Below, piece after piece: positions 61,522 to 64,000 of a DNA stretch of 64,000 nucleotides. Position 1 is the first letter of the stretch; each line of letters starts with the position of its first letter. The notes beneath the pieces were generated by a model. The model saw only the letters and a list, made by a program, of their open reading frames with translations, was not told the DNA's origin and searched no databases. Position numbers and translations under genes: made by a program. Source of the stretch: an uncultured Maribacter sp. (lineage in GTDB: Bacteria; Bacteroidota; Bacteroidia; Flavobacteriales; Flavobacteriaceae); NCBI GenBank assembly GCA_947504045.1, contig CANNFY010000002.1, forward strand, positions 620,001-684,000. Reading direction: 5' to 3'.

Positions 61522-62700
61522 TTGAAGCCTAAAAAGTATATATTACCAATAATTATTTTAGCACAATTTGCATGTACTACATTATGGTTTGCAGGAAATG
61601 CTATCATAGAAACATTAATACAAAAAACAGGATTAGGTACCGAAATAATGGGTTATGTACTATCCTCGGTGCAGTTTGGGTTTATTATTGGAACTTTGGT
61701 TTTTGCACTTTTAATGCTGGCAGACCGCTTTTCACCGTCTAAAGTATTTATGTATTCGGCACTATTGGCCGCTATTTGCAACTTTAGTTTGCTAACCGAA
61801 ACCATTTCTAAATGGCATTTACTTTTTGCAAGATTCGGCACTGGTTTTTTTCTAGCTGGTATATATCCGGTGGGAATGAAAATTGCATCGGATTATTATG
61901 AAAAGGGCCTGGGTAAAGCTTTAGGATATTTAGTAGGGGCTTTGGTTTTCGGAACTTCTTTCCCCTATTTAATACAAAGCTTTATGCAAACAGAGGATTA
62001 TGGTCTAATACTAAAAACCACTTCTTTATTAGCTATTTTTGGGGGTGTTTTAATAGGTTTTTTAGTACCTAACGGTCCATTTTGTAAACCAATTAGCAAA
62101 CTACAATTTAAAGAAGCCAAGAGCTTATTAAAAATTAAGCCTTTTAAAAAAGCTTCTTTGGGGTATTTTGGACATATGTGGGAACTATATGCTTTTTGGG
62201 CGTTTACTCCTATTGCTATTAAAACATACAATACTATAAATGGACAAGCATTTTCTATATCCTTAACAACCGGAACTATAATTGCTTTAGGTGGAGTTGC
62301 TTGTATTGTTGGTGGAATACTATCAGAATATATTGGAAGCTATAAAGTTGCTATTACATCTTTATTAATATCGGGTATATTTTGCATCTTATCGCCCTTA
62401 TTATTTGGGCTACCTGCATATTTTTTTATTATTGGATGGGTTATTTGGGGTATGGCAGTAGTTGCAGATTCGCCTCAATTTTCTAATCAGGTTGCCAAAG
62501 CCGTTCCTACACATTTAAAAGCTACTGGTTTAACTATTACCAATTGTCTTGGTTTTACTGTAAGTATTTTAAGTATTGAGCTACTCTCCCACTTAACTAC
62601 TTTAATACCTATAAATTATATATACACATTCTTAGCTATTGGACCTTTGGTGGGTGTACTAGGTTTTGTACAAACATCATTTAAAACATCCGAAAATTAA
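61522..62700 (+). CDS. MFS transporter
   Basis: About 12 TM segments; TTLWFAGNAIIETLIQKTG...; TTG start. Confidence 0.85.
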   Translation: MKPKKYILPIIILAQFACTTLWFAGNAIIETLIQKTGLGTEIMGYVLSSVQFGFIIGTLVFALLMLADRFSPSKVFMYSALLAAICNFSLLTETISKWHLLFARFGTGFFLAGIYPVGMKIASDYYEKGLGKALGYLVGALVFGTSFPYLIQSFMQTEDYGLILKTTSLLAIFGGVLIGFLVPNGPFCKPISKLQFKEAKSLLKIKPFKKASLGYFGHMWELYAFWAFTPIAIKTYNTINGQAFSISLTTGTIIALGGVACIVGGILSEYIGSYKVAITSLLISGIFCILSPLLFGLPAYFFIIGWVIWGMAVVADSPQFSNQVAKAVPTHLKATGLTITNCLGFTVSILSIELLSHLTTLIPINYIYTFLAIGPLVGVLGFVQTSFKTSEN

Positions 62701-62803
62701 TATTTTTTCTGTTTTTCTAATAGGTATGCCATTAAAAACTAGTATACTTTATTTCTGAAATAATAAAAGAGTTACTTTCCTAAATTCTGCAATTACATAG
62801 AAT

Positions 62804-62990
62804 CTAAAAGTTGTTTTTTTTAGCTTGATATTCTTCTTCAGTTATTAAATCATCTTCATAAAGCGCTTCAATTTCTTTCTTGTTATTACAAAGGACTAAT
62901 AATAAAAATTTAACTAACACCCCTTTTTCAGGGATTTTATTACATGCTATCTTAAAAAAGACGATATAATAACCTATTTTAAAAACCTTT
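62804..62990 (-). pseudogene. SHOCT-like C-terminal fragment with no ATG
   Basis: Minus-strand translation VFKIGYYIVFFKIACNKIPEKGVLVKFLLLVLCNNKKEIEALYEDDLITEEEYQAKKNNF*; no ATG between upstream stop and SHOCT-like tail. Confidence 0.45.
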
Positions 62991-63088
62991 TAGTATAAAT
63001 GCTGCTCTTTTATTTTAAAAAAATAACAATCCATATTTAATTAATTGTAGAATACTGTATTTTAGAAAAGTCTAATTAAAACCAACAA

Positions 63089-64000
63089 ATGAGAATATTA
63101 TTTTTAATAGGATTATTAGTTTTTTCTACTACTTGTTTAGCTCAAAAAGAAACAGATTTTTATGCTATTATTAGCGCCATTTCTGCTGAAAGAATTAAAA
63201 AAGATGTTACTACTTTGGCCAATTTTGGTACAAGACATACCTTAAGCGATACTATTTCTAATACTAGAGGTATAGGAGCTGCAAGAAGATGGATTAAAGA
63301 AGAATTTCTTAAAACATCTACAAACTGTAAAGATTGTTTAGACGTTTTTTATCAGAAAGATTTAGTTAAGAAAGGAACAAACGGTAGAATTACTAAAGAT
63401 GTTTGGGTTGTAAATGTTGTAGCTATTCAAAAAGGAACAAAATACCCTAATCGATATATTATAATGAGTGGCGATATAGATTCTAGAGTAAGCAACCCTA
63501 ACGATTATATTACAGATGCTCCAGGAGCAAATGATAATGCTACAGGAATGGCCGGAACCTTAGAAGCTGCAAGAGTTTTATCTAAATATAGCTTTGAGAA
63601 CAGTATAATTTACCTTGGTTTATCTGGCGAAGAACAAGGGCTTTTTGGCGGTAAAGGTTTTGCTGCTTATGCTAAGAAAAAAGGCTGGGACATTATAGGC
63701 ATTTTAAATAATGATATGATTGGTAATATTAGCGGAGTAGATGGCGTAGTTAGTAATCGCGATTTTAGAATATTTTCAGAACCCGTACCCCCAACAGAAA
63801 CAGAAAAAGAAAGAAAAGCAAGAAGATTTTATGGCGGCGAAGTAGATGGTATTTCTAGGCAACTAGCTCGTTATGTGTATAAAACCACTAAAAAATATAT
63901 GCCCGAAATGAATCCTATGTTAATTTATAGGCTAGACCGTTTTGGTCGTGGGGGGCATCACAGGCCTTTTAACGATGCCGGTTTTGCAGGAATTCGTATT
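63089..64000 (+). CDS. M28 family metallopeptidase, 5' portion (runs off window end)
   Basis: Not in ORF track because no stop; MRILFLIGLLVFSTTCLAQ signal peptide; MSGDIDSR, DAPGANDNATGMAGTLEAARVL, LGLSGEEQGLFGGKGFA, ILNNDMIGN. Confidence 0.9.
   Translation, partial: MRILFLIGLLVFSTTCLAQKETDFYAIISAISAERIKKDVTTLANFGTRHTLSDTISNTRGIGAARRWIKEEFLKTSTNCKDCLDVFYQKDLVKKGTNGRITKDVWVVNVVAIQKGTKYPNRYIIMSGDIDSRVSNPNDYITDAPGANDNATGMAGTLEAARVLSKYSFENSIIYLGLSGEEQGLFGGKGFAAYAKKKGWDIIGILNNDMIGNISGVDGVVSNRDFRIFSEPVPPTETEKERKARRFYGGEVDGISRQLARYVYKTTKKYMPEMNPMLIYRLDRFGRGGHHRPFNDAGFAGIRI

Noticed and set aside
1-64000. CRISPR arrays, prophage, integrases, transposases, restriction or toxin-antitoxin systems, tRNA/rRNA genes
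   Set aside because: Looked for them on both strands by eye; no regular spaced repeats, no characteristic proteins, no cloverleaf/TpsiC-type sequence seen

Overview
AT-rich chromosomal segment, probably from a member of the Flavobacteriaceae. Supporting signs are T9SS C-terminal sorting domains, SprB-type repeats, TAnnTTTG promoter boxes and type B L31. The gene content is mostly core metabolism. From left to right it contains: the 3' end of an S41 peptidase; a cobalamin-uptake locus (BtuG-like beta-propeller, BtuB-like receptor, B12 riboswitch, BtuF/C/D-like ABC importer); rmuC; the oxidative pentose phosphate genes pgl, zwf and gnd; a GIY-YIG-like protein; a VPGUxxT-type thioredoxin fused to an MsrA-like domain; carB and rpmH; a lytic transglycosylase; mtaB; a GlmU-like sugar nucleotidyltransferase; L31; GT2; a phosphohexomutase; an MsbA-like ABC exporter; a decayed ORF; an LRR/SprB/T9SS surface protein with a partner lipoprotein; an ECF sigma / repeat-motif membrane protein / Spy-like operon; an RsmB-like methylase; purL; a T9SS protein; a fatty-acid beta-oxidation locus with a MarR regulator and a 28-bp perfect palindrome; a very large PQQ-dehydrogenase/diheme/PA14/lectin-like/T9SS chimera; a GH15 + TPS/TPP trehalose pair with an MFS transporter; a SHOCT-like remnant; and the 5' part of an M28 peptidase. 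I saw no CRISPR, rRNA, tRNA, prophage or recognisable defence island, and no clearly new multi-gene system. The best leads are a btuD-like gene with no ATG/GTG/TTG start, the 1440-aa oxidoreductase chimera, the thioredoxin-MsrA fusion, the sigma/anti-sigma-like/Spy module, and several perfect inverted repeats placed like operators.
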